A DNA stretch of 64,000 nucleotides from Emiliania huxleyi CCMP1516. Its lineage: Eukaryota > Haptophyta > Isochrysidales > Noelaerhabdaceae. Numbering within the stretch: the stretch's first letter is position 1; every line of letters starts with the position of its first letter. Shown piece by piece: positions 20,281 through 30,088 of this stretch. The notes under the pieces were generated by a model. It did not search any database, was not told where the DNA came from, and saw nothing but the letters and a program-made list of their open reading frames with translations. The stretch covers positions 51,335 through 115,334 of the forward strand of contig NW_005201202.1 in assembly GCF_000372725.1 (NCBI RefSeq), written 5' to 3'. Both the position numbers and the translations under genes were made by a program.

Positions 20281-22564
20281 TCACCAATGCGTCCGCTGCA
20301 TTCTCCCGGCGAAGCTCGGCTGCCTACCAGCGGAGAGGACGCGGTCTGGGGGACGAACGCCCGGGGGCGTGCCGTCTGGCGGGGAGTGGGAAGCTTCCGC
20401 CTCGAGCTCGCCCAGTCGCACGTCCATGCTGGCCGGCGGCTCGCCTGCGCAATGCCGCAACCACACAGCGCGCAACGCGTGCTCCCATGTGCGCGTCCAG
20501 AGGCGCGTGTCGAAGAGAGGCGCCGAGAGGCGGCGCGCCCACAGCTTGCGGCGGAGAGCGAGCAGCTCGACGCGGCGCGTGCCGAGCCTGACCGCCCGCT
20601 CGACGTAATCGCCGATCCCTCCGTCGGCGATCATCTGCGGGCCGCAGCCGACGGCGGTGCAGAGCGACGCGGCGACGCGAGAGCACATAGCGTCGCCTAG
20701 GAGTGTGCAGGGCGGCGAAGGCGTGGACGCGAAGAGGCGGGCCAGGAGCGGTGCGTGCGCAGAGTCTGCCGGGGCAGGTCAGGAGCGGGACCCCCGCCCA
20801 GAGCGCGTCGGCGGCGGTGGTGTGGCCGTTGCAGAGCGGGGTGTCGAGGAAGAGATCCGCCTGCGGAGGCGTGCGGTGCCAGCCTCAGGGGCGGCCGCTC
20901 GCCCCGGGAGAGAGGGGGGGGGGGGGGGGGCTGGCGGCAAGAGGGGTCCACCTCCCCCTCTAGAGGGAAGCGGAGCAGCCACAGCACGGAGCCGGGCACG
21001 CGGCGAAGGATGGAGAGCCACGCGGCAAAGGTCGCCGGGTCCACCTTGTACAGCTGGCTGAAGCAGCAAAACACCACACCCAGAGGGGGCAGACCATACC
21101 TCCGCCGCAGAATCTCGCGCAAGCCCCACCCTTCGCCGCCCTCGCTGTCCCCGCCTCCGCCGCCGCCCTCGTCGCCGCCACCCGCTCCGCCTCCGCCGCC
21201 GCCTCGCAGCCACGCCGCCGAGACGGCCGTCGGAGGCAGAATGCCTGTGCACAGGTGCGGGTGCGGGTGCGGGTGCGTGTGCGGGCGTCCGAGTGGGGTA
21301 GGGCGGAGCGTGTGCGCGCCGCAGTGGAGGAGGGTCTGCGCGTGGTCGGTGACGAGGTACGAGGGCGGCAGCCGGAGCAGTGCCTCCGAGTAGAGATGCC
21401 TGTCGCGTGGCAGTGACGCGTCACTGCCACGTCGCGACGGGAGCGAGCAAACGCCTCGGGAGTAGAGGCGCTCGAGCTGCGGCGGCGAGGCGACGGCGTC
21501 GGTCGCGAGGTAGTCGAGGAAGGCGCCTCCCGACGAGCCTGGGTCCGGGTCCGGGGCGGGGTCAGGGTCCGTCGCGTGGCAGTCGAGGCCCCGCATGCCG
21601 CACACCCGGGAAGCCGAGCATCCCGACCTGCAGAGGCGCGGGCCGAAGCGCGAAGAGCTCCGTCCTCGCGCCGCTCGTGAAGCCGTTGAGGTCGACGCAG
21701 ACGTGGATGCCGTCCGCCGCGATCCGAGCCGCGATCGCGGCGCTGTCGCTCGAGGAGACGTCCACGAAGTGCTCTGCTGCAGACTCGACAGCGGCGCGAG
21801 GCGCAGACCTGTCGCTCTGGCGCAGCGAGTAGCAAAACACCTCGAGGCGGCTGCGGTCGTGGAGGGCAAAGAGCCTACGGCGCAGCGCACGGGCGGCAGT
21901 CGGTGCGCCTGCGGCCACGGCGCCGAGCAGAAGGCCCATCGCGGAGCCCTCGTGTCAGGTGTGTCAGCGGGTGGTCGCCAAAGTCGGCAGACACGTACCC
22001 CACTCGGAGCCGCGTCGCGCCCGCCGCGCCGCTGCCGGCCGCCGCGTCGCGCGGCGGGTGGCAGAGGCCGCCCGGAGGGAGGAGAGGCCTCAGGCTTGCG
22101 GCGACGGCCTCGGCGGCCGCGGCGTGCGCCTGTGCGAGCCGAAGGACAAGCGGCAGCTCGAGCGGCACCGCAAAGGCGTCAAAGGGCTGCAGCGCCGGGC
22201 AGGCACCCTCGTCGAGCTGGCGCACGAGGCTGGCTCGCACCGAGACGAGCGTCGCCTCGCGGCTCGACCAATCGCAGATGGAGGACTGCGCTCTGGCGAG
22301 GCTGCAGAGCGCTGCCGGGAAATATGCCTGCAACGCCAGCGCCGCACGGAAGTGGCGCACGGCAGCGCCGACGCGGCCAGAAGCTTGGTGTGCGAGAGCG
22401 GCGTGGTAATGCGCCAGTGCCTGTGCCTCAGTGCTCGGGGCGGAAGGTGCCGTGGCAGTGAGGTCACGAGGGCTGTCGGGCGCTTTGAGCGAGCCGATGC
22501 TCCGCGACGCGATTTCTTGGCTGCACAGCTGGCGAGGACGCGTGTGTGTGAGAGAGTGACACAC
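20281..22564 (-). CDS. O-linked N-acetylglucosamine transferase, SPINDLY/SECRET AGENT type
   Basis: The N-terminal exon has a TPR ([20 protein letters not shown]) and then the GT41 catalytic start [18 protein letters not shown]. Later exons give [106 protein letters not shown] and [12 protein letters not shown]: the family order, including the catalytic Lys of QLYK and the CNGHTT motif. Introns 21605-21539 (GT-AG), 21471-21400 and 20769-20697 (GC-AG) are well placed. Two oddities. A +1 frame change near 21945 is not explained by a normal intron. The segment of about 35 residues between LLRFP and LFLDTP, which in animals contains the APKEEHVRRGQL stretch, is not found next to a 16-base G tract. 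TPRs are few. Predicted to glycosylate nuclear and cytosolic Ser/Thr. Confidence 0.85.
21406..21431. repeat. Perfect 26-nt palindrome inside an O-GlcNAc transferase intron
   Basis: CGTGGCAGTGACG followed directly by its reverse complement. It lies in the 72-nt GC-AG intron 21471-21400, close to the 3' splice site on the minus strand, so the pre-mRNA would form a 13-bp hairpin with no loop spacer. Confidence 0.9.
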
Positions 22565-22706
22565 TCACACTCACTCACTACTCACGGGCGAGGCCAGCGA
22601 CGCGACGCGGCGAAATGGGCCTTTACCCCCGCTCTGCCACTGTGGCCCGGGGGGATCCAGTTTCGCACGCCCCCCGAGGTCTCTTGGGTCGTATGGTACA
22701 TGTATA

Positions 22707-22737
22707 TAGGGTGCCCACAGGACCCAAAAGAAAATAG
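22707..22737 (+). mobile_element. Solo terminus of the hAT-like element found whole at 48929-50002
   Basis: TAGGGTGCCCACAGGACCC followed by an A-rich stretch, identical over about 30 bp to the right-hand terminus of the 1.07-kb element. No partner terminus was found nearby, so this is a truncated or decayed copy. Confidence 0.65.
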
Positions 22738-22901
22738 GAGCGAGCAGTTTGTTGATCGTGGAAAAAGAATTTCGCATGCGTACATGCCGTGCTGCCATCC
22801 CTCCACCCCTCCCGGCCTGTTTTCGTTCTTCTTTCTGCAAGGACACCCCCTGCTTTGAGAATTATTTGTATTTTGTCCACATGCAAACACGCGGCTGTCA
22901 G

Positions 22902-24086
22902 TCACCCCAAGAGCGGGTTACTCAGCGAGGAGGCCGACCCCGTCTTCCGCGACGATAAGCGCACCGCAGAGGACTGCTTGTACGCCGCAGGGCCCGCTGC
23001 GTCCGGCGCTGGCCCCTCAAACGTGCCGTTGTAGACCGCCATGCCCACAAAGAGAATCACCATGCCGACCAGCTGCAGCCAGCTCTCGAACCCCTTCCAC
23101 GACTCGCCAAAGGCGCCGTTTGTCACCCCATAGTAGAGCCCCAGCTGCGCGAGCCAGGTGACGCTCGGCCGGATGTTGCCGAGGATGGCGCCCCAGACTG
23201 CCGACAGCCGCTGCATGATGTACATGGTCATTACGTTGAGCAAGAGGACGGAGAAGAGGTCGATGGCGGAGAGGGCGCAGGCGGCGCCGCTATTTTGAAG
23301 CTTGACGAGCGTATTTACCGGGTCCTCGAAGCGGCCGTGGTCCGAGCCAGGGATGAAGAAGTAGTAGACCGGGTACGTCACGAATAGGGTGAGGGCGACA
23401 CCCACGGCGCCCATGACACCCACCAGCAGGTTTGGCGGCGTGGAGAGGTCGTCGAGCAGCTTCTCTTCGACCACATACTGAAGCGCCGCGACCAGCACCG
23501 ACCCCATGGCGAAGACGACACCCAGCATCGCCCCTCCGCTATTCTGCCCCTCCACCTCTGACGGCATCGAGTCATCTATTCCGTCTTGCCTCGTCCCGCC
23601 GTCCTCCGACACACCGACGTAGCCGACGAGGAGGATCGCGAGGGTGATGATGAAGACGCCCACCGCCTCAGAGCGGGAGAGGATGTCCTTGAGCACATAG
23701 TGCTTGAGCAGGGCGACAAAGATGACCGCCGAGGAGCGGAGAAGAATGCACGTCGACAGGGGCAGCAATATCACGCTCAGCGTGGCCAGGCTCGTCGAGA
23801 CCAGGTCAAACATCGTCGGGATGCTCAGTAGGGCGATCGTCTTGCAGTCGAGGGACTGCGCCTGCGACCCTCGCGTCTCCCACCAGTGCAGCGGCAGCGC
23901 CAGTGCCATGCCAAGAAACATCACGAGAGTGCCAAATAGCGGCGGCGTGAAGCTCTCCAGCTCGCCGGTTCTCCCGACAACCTCGAGCTGGTACATTGCC
24001 TTGTTGGCGACGGCGACAATGACGCCGACGGCTGTCGCGCCCACGAAAAGTGCGACGCCGACCGCGTCGCACCCGCCCTTGCCCAT
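22902..24086 (-). CDS. DMT-superfamily transporter, SLC35F6/CRT-like
   Basis: 394 aa from the ATG at 24086 (MGKGGCDAVGVALFVGATAV); an ATG at 24218 would add 44 polar residues. About ten hydrophobic spans are visible (VGVALFVGATAVGVIVAVAN, GTLVMFLGMALALPL, ATLSVILLPLSTCILL, VGVFIITLAILLVGYVG, MGSVLVAALQYV, LLLNVMTMYIM). The motif PTMFDLVSTSLATLSVILLP and LLRSSAVIFVALLKHYVL matches the drug/metabolite transporter fold, closest by eye to SLC35F6 and chloroquine-resistance-transporter-like proteins. Substrate is unknown (nucleotide sugar, amine or thiol). Single exon. The Ser-rich C-terminus (SSRKTGSASSLSNPLLG) faces the cytosol by family topology. It lies in the same orientation as the glycosyltransferase downstream, about 340 bp apart. 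Confidence 0.8.
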   Translation of the reverse strand: MGKGGCDAVGVALFVGATAVGVIVAVANKAMYQLEVVGRTGELESFTPPLFGTLVMFLGMALALPLHWWETRGSQAQSLDCKTIALLSIPTMFDLVSTSLATLSVILLPLSTCILLRSSAVIFVALLKHYVLKDILSRSEAVGVFIITLAILLVGYVGVSEDGGTRQDGIDDSMPSEVEGQNSGGAMLGVVFAMGSVLVAALQYVVEEKLLDDLSTPPNLLVGVMGAVGVALTLFVTYPVYYFFIPGSDHGRFEDPVNTLVKLQNSGAACALSAIDLFSVLLLNVMTMYIMQRLSAVWGAILGNIRPSVTWLAQLGLYYGVTNGAFGESWKGFESWLQLVGMVILFVGMAVYNGTFEGPAPDAAGPAAYKQSSAVRLSSRKTGSASSLSNPLLG

Positions 24087-24645
24087 AACTGTGTCGATGC
24101 AGGCTCTGTGCCGGATGTGGACGCGGAAGCCAGGCGCAGTGTGTGTCACAGCTGCGTCGGGCCCCACGAACTCGGCCGTCCGTCCGCGGGCACACTTTCG
24201 TTTCACAGCTGTTTGCAAGAAATACGGCGACGCAGCGCGCTACATCTATGAGGGGGTGAGGTGGTGTCGTGGAGGCCCTGCCGGTAGCTAGTTCGATCGA
24301 TCGATTCTAAGATTCTATAAAAAATCGTGTTGGGTGTTGCACCCTGTCTGCACCCCTCGCCGCGCTCCGGGCGCGGCCGTTACTTTTTGAATGTACATTT
24401 TCACAGTTTGTTTCTTCCTTTGACACTCTCTACTAAAAGAAATGGCCCACGTCCCACCGGCACATCGCACAGGGGCTTGGGGAGGCGAGCAAGGAAGGGG
24501 GGCATCACAGCACACACAGGGGCTTTCGGTTTCCGTTGCGTGGACTCCTCTCTCCCAGCGGCTTGCTACTGTACACGATCTTCAGTGTTGGGGCGGAGAA
24601 GTGAGGTGGCGTGGGAGCGCTCACGGGCGCCACGCCAGGCCAGAC

Positions 24646-25311
24646 TCACTTGGACTCGCGGACCCGAACAAAGCCGTCGCCGAGGCCGTCACCCTCGGCT
24701 TCCGAGGTGGCGTTCGCGTCGGCAGCGTCCGCGTCATCAACCGTGCCCGACTCTGCATCAACTGGCTCGGATTTTGCGGGAGGAACGATGGCCACCTTGA
24801 TGGGCTGCTTCTTGCCCGCGGTGACGCGAACCAGGCCGTTTGTGACCTCGATTGCAAGACTCGAGACGTCAACCGAAGCGGGAAGCCGGATGGCGCGGCA
24901 GAAGCGCGCGCGATGCTCGCCGTTGAAGGAGTCCGTCTCAGCTTGGATGATGAGCACGTTCTCGTGATTCACCTCCGCCTGCACGTCCTCCTGTGCGATC
25001 CCCGGTGCGGGAATCGTGACGTCAAACTTCTCGCTTTTCGACGCGGCGGGAATCGCCTTTCCCGGAGGCTGGGCCTCACGGCGCTTTGCCTGGCAGTCCT
25101 TCTTGGTGAAGTGAAAGAGGACGGGATCCGGATGCCAAAACAGCGCGCTCATAGCGAGGGCGATGAGCGCAAACGGAAGGAGCGAGCTGAGGAGCACGAC
25201 GGCTACGCGGAGTAGGAGCGGGGCCGCGAGGAAGAGCACGATGAGGTGGAGGGCGGAGGGTGCGCACGGGCGCGCGCACGGACGGCAGGAGGGCTTGGCG
25301 TAGACGAACAT
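24646..25311 (-). CDS. Membrane-anchored small heat shock protein (alpha-crystallin/Hsp20)
   Basis: 221 aa from the ATG at 25311; an ATG at 25656 in the same frame would add 115 basic residues and is less likely. An N-terminal Cys-rich segment (YAKPSCRPCARPCAPSA) precedes a long hydrophobic stretch (LHLIVLFLAAPLLLRVAVVL continuing to ALIALAMSALFW), enough for one or two spans. The alpha-crystallin domain follows: FDVTIPAPGIAQEDVQAEVN, VLIIQAETD, FCRAIRLPASVDVSSLAIEV and TNGLVRVTAGK. The acidic tail (DAESGTVDDADAADANAT) replaces the usual IxI motif. Most Hsp20 proteins are soluble, so a membrane anchor is unusual; plant mitochondrial or ER relatives exist. It is divergently arranged with the SRP54-like gene, separated by a long CT microsatellite. 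Confidence 0.8.
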   Translation of the reverse strand: MFVYAKPSCRPCARPCAPSALHLIVLFLAAPLLLRVAVVLLSSLLPFALIALAMSALFWHPDPVLFHFTKKDCQAKRREAQPPGKAIPAASKSEKFDVTIPAPGIAQEDVQAEVNHENVLIIQAETDSFNGEHRARFCRAIRLPASVDVSSLAIEVTNGLVRVTAGKKQPIKVAIVPPAKSEPVDAESGTVDDADAADANATSEAEGDGLGDGFVRVRESK

Positions 25312-26293
<982 letters not shown>

Positions 26294-26989
26294 ATGCTCT
26301 CAGCCCTTTTTGTTGTTGGCCTCGCTCCGCGGGCGCCGCTCGCCCCGGCTATTTTGTCGCGGGTGTCGCGGCCGGTCGTCATGGAGAGCCTCGCATCAAA
26401 GATGCTTGGCACACTTGTGGACGGAGTCAAGGGTGTGGCCGCGGCGGCCGGGATGGACACAGAGGAGGCGCCGGCAGAGGCGGCTGGCGGCGCCAAGCGG
26501 CCTTCGGACATCGAAGGGGTCGTAGCCGACATCGATGCGCGCGCCAAGACCGGCGAGCTCACCTTCGATGACTTTGTGATCATGGCGCGCGGCTTCGCTG
26601 GGATTGGCGAGTCGGGAGGCGCGCTCCCGGGAAAGCTCTCGACGGACCAGATGCTGGAGACGCGGGCCAAGTTCGAACGGCACGCAAGCATCGTCGATGT
26701 GATGCTGCCCGAGGAGAAGAGCGATCCGGCTCTCCTGATCGATGACCTCAAGGCGGGCGCCGCCAAGCCAGGCCCGCGCATCCAGCGGCTTGCCACGGCT
26801 TCTGGTCAACCCGAGACGGAGGTGGCGCTGTTTCTGATGCAGTTCGAGGCGATGCGTGAGTCTACTCGCCGCATCGCGGCGGGCGAGGACCCGGACGCCG
26901 TCACTGAATCCATGTCAGCGACGCCGGGCGGCTCGAACCGCAAGGCGAGGCGGGCGGCCAAGGCAAAGGCAAAGAAGAAGAAGATGTGA
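26294..26989 (+). CDS. SRP54 M-domain-like protein without a GTPase domain
   Basis: 231 aa from the ATG at 26294; an ATG at 26381 would give 202 aa. The longer start adds a targeting-like leader (MLSALFVVGLAPRAPLAPA). Residues of roughly 85-200 match the methionine-rich M domain of SRP54/Ffh: GELTFDDFVIMARGFAGIGE, LPGKLSTDQMLETRAKFER, VMLPEEKSDPALL, then RIQRLATASGQPETEVALFL and MQFEAMREST. In SRP54 this corresponds to LPG, the SMT-x-x-E-R helix, the R-R-x-R-I-A-x-G-S-G RNA-binding loop, and Q-F-x-x-M. The NG GTPase domain is absent and no coding sequence for it is visible upstream. The C-terminus is strongly basic (NRKARRAAKAKAKKKKM). If plastid-targeted, it could bind signal sequences or SRP RNA independently of GTP; this is inference. 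Confidence 0.7.
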   Translation: MLSALFVVGLAPRAPLAPAILSRVSRPVVMESLASKMLGTLVDGVKGVAAAAGMDTEEAPAEAAGGAKRPSDIEGVVADIDARAKTGELTFDDFVIMARGFAGIGESGGALPGKLSTDQMLETRAKFERHASIVDVMLPEEKSDPALLIDDLKAGAAKPGPRIQRLATASGQPETEVALFLMQFEAMRESTRRIAAGEDPDAVTESMSATPGGSNRKARRAAKAKAKKKKM

Positions 26990-27350
26990 GACTCATGGAA
27001 GCTGCCTTATGGTTGTTGTCGGGGTATTAAGTGCCTTTCAGCAAACACCGCACGAATCACACTCTTTCACAGAGCAGCGTCACCACAGCGTCTCGCGGCG
27101 AGTGCGCACTCTGCACTCTCTCGGCACGCGCCGTCTCTCGCCACTCGGCTCTCGGGACACTCGCGCGCACTGCGCGTGGCCTCTGTGCGGCACCTCTCCG
27201 GCATCTGCCTGCTCTCCGCAGCACAGCCCTCCCTCTCGCCAGCCGCTATAGCTCGCATCACAGCGGCGGCGCCACCGCCCCACTCAACTCTCTAAGGGAA
27301 GCTCGTGCCGCAAAACATGACCGGCCAGGGAACCTCTCGTCGCAAAGAGC
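26990..27350. other. Convergent 3' intergenic region, nothing recognised
   Basis: Lies between the stops of the SRP54-like gene (plus) and the Cys-rich secreted protein (minus). It is rich in CTC and CAC motifs with no domain-bearing open frame. Confidence 0.4.
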
Positions 27351-27803
27351 TCAGAGGGTAGTGGTCGTACCCGCCGCCGCTCCCTTGTTTTTGCGCTTTT
27401 TCGCCCCCGTCTGCACCTGCACGGTCACCGTTTGCCCAGCATCGCCTGCGGCCGCTGCCTTCCGAGCCTTCCGCTTCGCCTTTAGCTGCACTTTGTTGTC
27501 ATGGATTTGGTTCGCGACGTCGGCGAGCCGCGCCTGGCAAAATGAGCACGACTTGCACTTGCAGTAGCGGCAGTGGTTTCCCGCCTTTGGCTCCTTGCAA
27601 AACTCGCCGCACGCCTCGTACCGGTAATCGCCGGGCAGGTTTGTGATTGGGCACGTCTTGCGCTTTGCAGTGCCGCCGGCCGCCACCTCCTCAAGCTGCC
27701 GCTCGTCGTCGGCGAGAAAGCCGTCCTCCACCATCCACGACTCGACGGCGGGCACTGCGGCGCAGGTGCCCAGCGTGAGCGCCAGGATGGCGAGGCTCCG
27801 CAT
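27351..27803 (-). CDS. Small secreted Cys-rich protein
   Basis: 150 aa. A clear signal peptide (MRSLAILALTLGTCAAVPA) supports the start at 27803 over an upstream in-frame ATG. The mature protein has a Cys cluster: KTCPITNLPGDYRYEACGEF, CKEPKAGNHCRYCKCKSCSF and CQAR, ten cysteines within about 45 residues. A Lys/Ala-rich basic tail follows (LKAKRKARKAAAAGD, then TGAKKRKNKGAAAGTTTT). No family recognised. The pattern suggests a disulfide-rich extracellular or ER protein. It shares a divergent promoter region of about 177 bp with the PCIF1-like gene. Confidence 0.65.
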   Translation of the reverse strand: MRSLAILALTLGTCAAVPAVESWMVEDGFLADDERQLEEVAAGGTAKRKTCPITNLPGDYRYEACGEFCKEPKAGNHCRYCKCKSCSFCQARLADVANQIHDNKVQLKAKRKARKAAAAGDAGQTVTVQVQTGAKKRKNKGAAAGTTTTL

Positions 27804-27980
27804 GATACTCGGTCGGGGTCCGGCGACGGGCTGCGGCGGGCGCTCCCACGAAGGACGACGGGCGCGGGTCATCTGTTTTCCCTTTGGGTCTGGGGTCCTG
27901 TCCTTTTTCTCAACGATTTGTAAACTAGTTTTCTCAAAAGAAAAATACACCAGAGGGTAGGGCGGGGGCTGCTGTCAACG

Positions 27981-29684
27981 ATGCCAAAACGCAGCACGGC
28001 ATCCTCCGCCGCCGAGCCCAGCCCACTTCCAGTGCCAGTGTGCGAGGCACTCGGCCTCGCCAGCGTGCGGCAGCTCTCCGAGCTATTCCACAGCGAGTGT
28101 GCCGCGCTCGGTGGCCGCAAGCTGCATTCGCACTTTGAGCAGTGGCTGTGGTCGGCCCGAGCGGGCGTTTCTGAGGAGTGCGCTCCCGTGATTCCGCACC
28201 CGCCGGCAGCTGAGGCGTCGACGGCGCTGCGCCGGAAGCTGGTTTGCGCCGGCATGAGCGAGGAGGCGGCGCTCGCGGCGACGGCAGCACTCGAGCAGAG
28301 GGCCAAGGCGCTCGCGGGGCGCCTGGCGTGCGCTCGCGCCGCGGCCGGCCCGCAGCAGGCCGCGTCGGAGGTGCGGTTGAGCGGCTCCGGCTCGGGCGGC
28401 ACCGTCACCCTCTCGTGCGGTAGCGAGAGCGTGGTGTGCAAGCGGTCGCACCTCGAGAAGCTGCGCGCGCTGCTGAGGAGCGGCGACGCCGGCGACGCCG
28501 CCGCGGCGAGCGGCGAGCGGCTCTTTGAGCGGTCGCCTCGCTGGGCGCTCGTCGCGCGTGCCTTAGTTCGTGGGTTGGTGACGAGTGGGCGACGAGTAGG
28601 CGCGCCTACTGCGTGCTCGCCCGCGTGCTGGCGCTGCAGGGCGGCGAGCCTCGGGCGGGAGGGATGCAGGCGGCGGTCGGGTACCGGGTCTTCGACGCGC
28701 TCGCCCGCCACCACGGCGCCGCCTTCGAGCTCTTCGCCTCGCCGCTCAACGCGCGCTTCTCCTCCTTCTGCTCCGCCGCGCCCGACGTCGACCGAGCCTT
28801 TGGCTCGGTCCTCGCCCTCGCCCGCCCTCGAGACCCGCCCCTCCGCCACCTCACGCCCTGTAACTGCGACGCAGGTCGGCTCCTTCTTCTCGCCCTCGCT
28901 CGACCCCCTCCTCGCCTCTGGCGCGTTCCAAGCCAACCCGCCCTACGACCCGCCCCTCGTCGCAGCCATGGGCGAGATGCTAGCCGAGATGCTAGCCGAG
29001 ATGCTAGCCGAGATGCAACCGAGATGCAACCGAGATGCAGCCGACGAGACAGAGCAGCCCCACGACCCGCCCCCCCAACCCCGGCCAGGCGAGCGGATGC
29101 ACGCGCTGCTCGCCTCGGCCGACGCGCGGCGCGACGCCCTCACCTTCATCGTCATCATACCGCACTGGCAAGACAAGCCCTGCTGGCGGGCGCTCGAGCA
29201 GTCGTGCCGCTGCTCGGCGCACCTGCGGCTGCCTCAGGCGGAGCACGGGTTCTTCGAGGGCGGGCAGCACTACCGGCCGGCCCTGTGGCGGGCAGCCAAC
29301 CACGACACCTCCCTCTTCTTCCTCCAGTCCGCCGCAGCGCCACGGCCGAGCGAGGCGTCGCTCGCGGCGCTGCGGACCGCTTTCCGCGCCGCCCCCTCCG
29401 CCCTCGAGCCCCCGATCGGCGGCGCGGAGCTGCGGCCCAGGCTGCGGCCGCCCTCCGAGGCGAAGGGCGCGAAGGTGCGGCGGAGGGCAGAGGGCGGCGG
29501 CGCACCGGTTGAGGCGCCGCTAAGCGCAAAGCGAGCAGCGCTGCTCTCGCGGCCGATGGCGGAGCTGCTCGCCGGCACGAGTGGCAAGCAGCGGAGGCAG
29601 GCGCGGAAGAGGCTCAAGGAGCGGAAGCGAAAAGCGATGATAACGGATCCGAATGCAAAAGAAAAATGTGTAATGAGTGTGTGA
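27981..29684 (+). CDS. PCIF1/CAPAM-like mRNA cap m6Am methyltransferase
   Basis: Three exons: 27981-28555, 28600-28807 and 28875-29684, joined by a 44-nt GC-AG and a 67-nt GT-AG intron; about 530 aa. Hallmarks in order: RWALVA/RAYCVLARVLALQGG across the first junction, FELFASPLNARFSSFCSAAP with DVDRAFGS, then GSFFSPSLDPLL, GAFQANPPYDPPLVAAM (the catalytic NPP[FY] motif), LTFIVIIPHWQDKPCWRALE, and HGFFEGGQHYR with LFFLQS. The basic C-terminus (KQRRQARKRLKERKRKA) is nuclear-like. I see no N-terminal WW domain, the feature that in animal PCIF1 binds the RNA polymerase II CTD. A 12-bp repeat (GAGATGCTAGCC, MLAE) expands the loop after NPPY. Predicted reaction: N6-methylation of cap-adjacent adenosine. 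Confidence 0.85.
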   Translation: MPKRSTASSAAEPSPLPVPVCEALGLASVRQLSELFHSECAALGGRKLHSHFEQWLWSARAGVSEECAPVIPHPPAAEASTALRRKLVCAGMSEEAALAATAALEQRAKALAGRLACARAAAGPQQAASEVRLSGSGSGGTVTLSCGSESVVCKRSHLEKLRALLRSGDAGDAAAASGERLFERSPRWALVARALVRGLVTSGRRVGAPTACSPACWRCRAASLGREGCRRRSGTGSSTRSPATTAPPSSSSPRRSTRASPPSAPPRPTSTEPLARSSPSPALETRPSATSRPVTATQVGSFFSPSLDPLLASGAFQANPPYDPPLVAAMGEMLAEMLAEMLAEMQPRCNRDAADETEQPHDPPPQPRPGERMHALLASADARRDALTFIVIIPHWQDKPCWRALEQSCRCSAHLRLPQAEHGFFEGGQHYRPALWRAANHDTSLFFLQSAAAPRPSEASLAALRTAFRAAPSALEPPIGGAELRPRLRPPSEAKGAKVRRRAEGGGAPVEAPLSAKRAALLSRPMAELLAGTSGKQRRQARKRLKERKRKAMITDPNAKEKCVMSV

Positions 29685-30088
29685 AAGCAAACGCTGTGTG
29701 TGATGCCATGTGGTCTAGCATCTACGACATAGCCGTAGATCGCGTATAGAGTAGTGTGGCTGTGTGCGCGTGTCCACGTACACCACGAGTGTGCGCACAT
29801 TGGGGGGCGAAATGTAGAGGGTCGTAGCTTCTAACACTACACATCGTCGCTATGGACACAGCGGGCGACTCCGCACACCGCGCCACAGGATGGCAGGAAC
29901 AGCTCGCGCATCAGTCACACTGACTGTGTGTGTCTGGGTGTGCCACGTGCTCTCCAAGCACAGCCGCCCTCCCCGCGGAGTCCCCTGTCCCCGGCTCGTC
30001 GGAGACTGGGATCCCGCCAGGAAAGCCGTTTCGCTGTGTGCACCGTCCCACCCACACCGCGCCAGCTGCGGTGGTGCGAGTGTGGCCG
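29685..30088. other. Convergent 3' intergenic region, nothing recognised
   Basis: Between the PCIF1-like stop and the stop of the MBD/SAM gene on the other strand. It is GT-rich with no supported gene. Confidence 0.4.
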
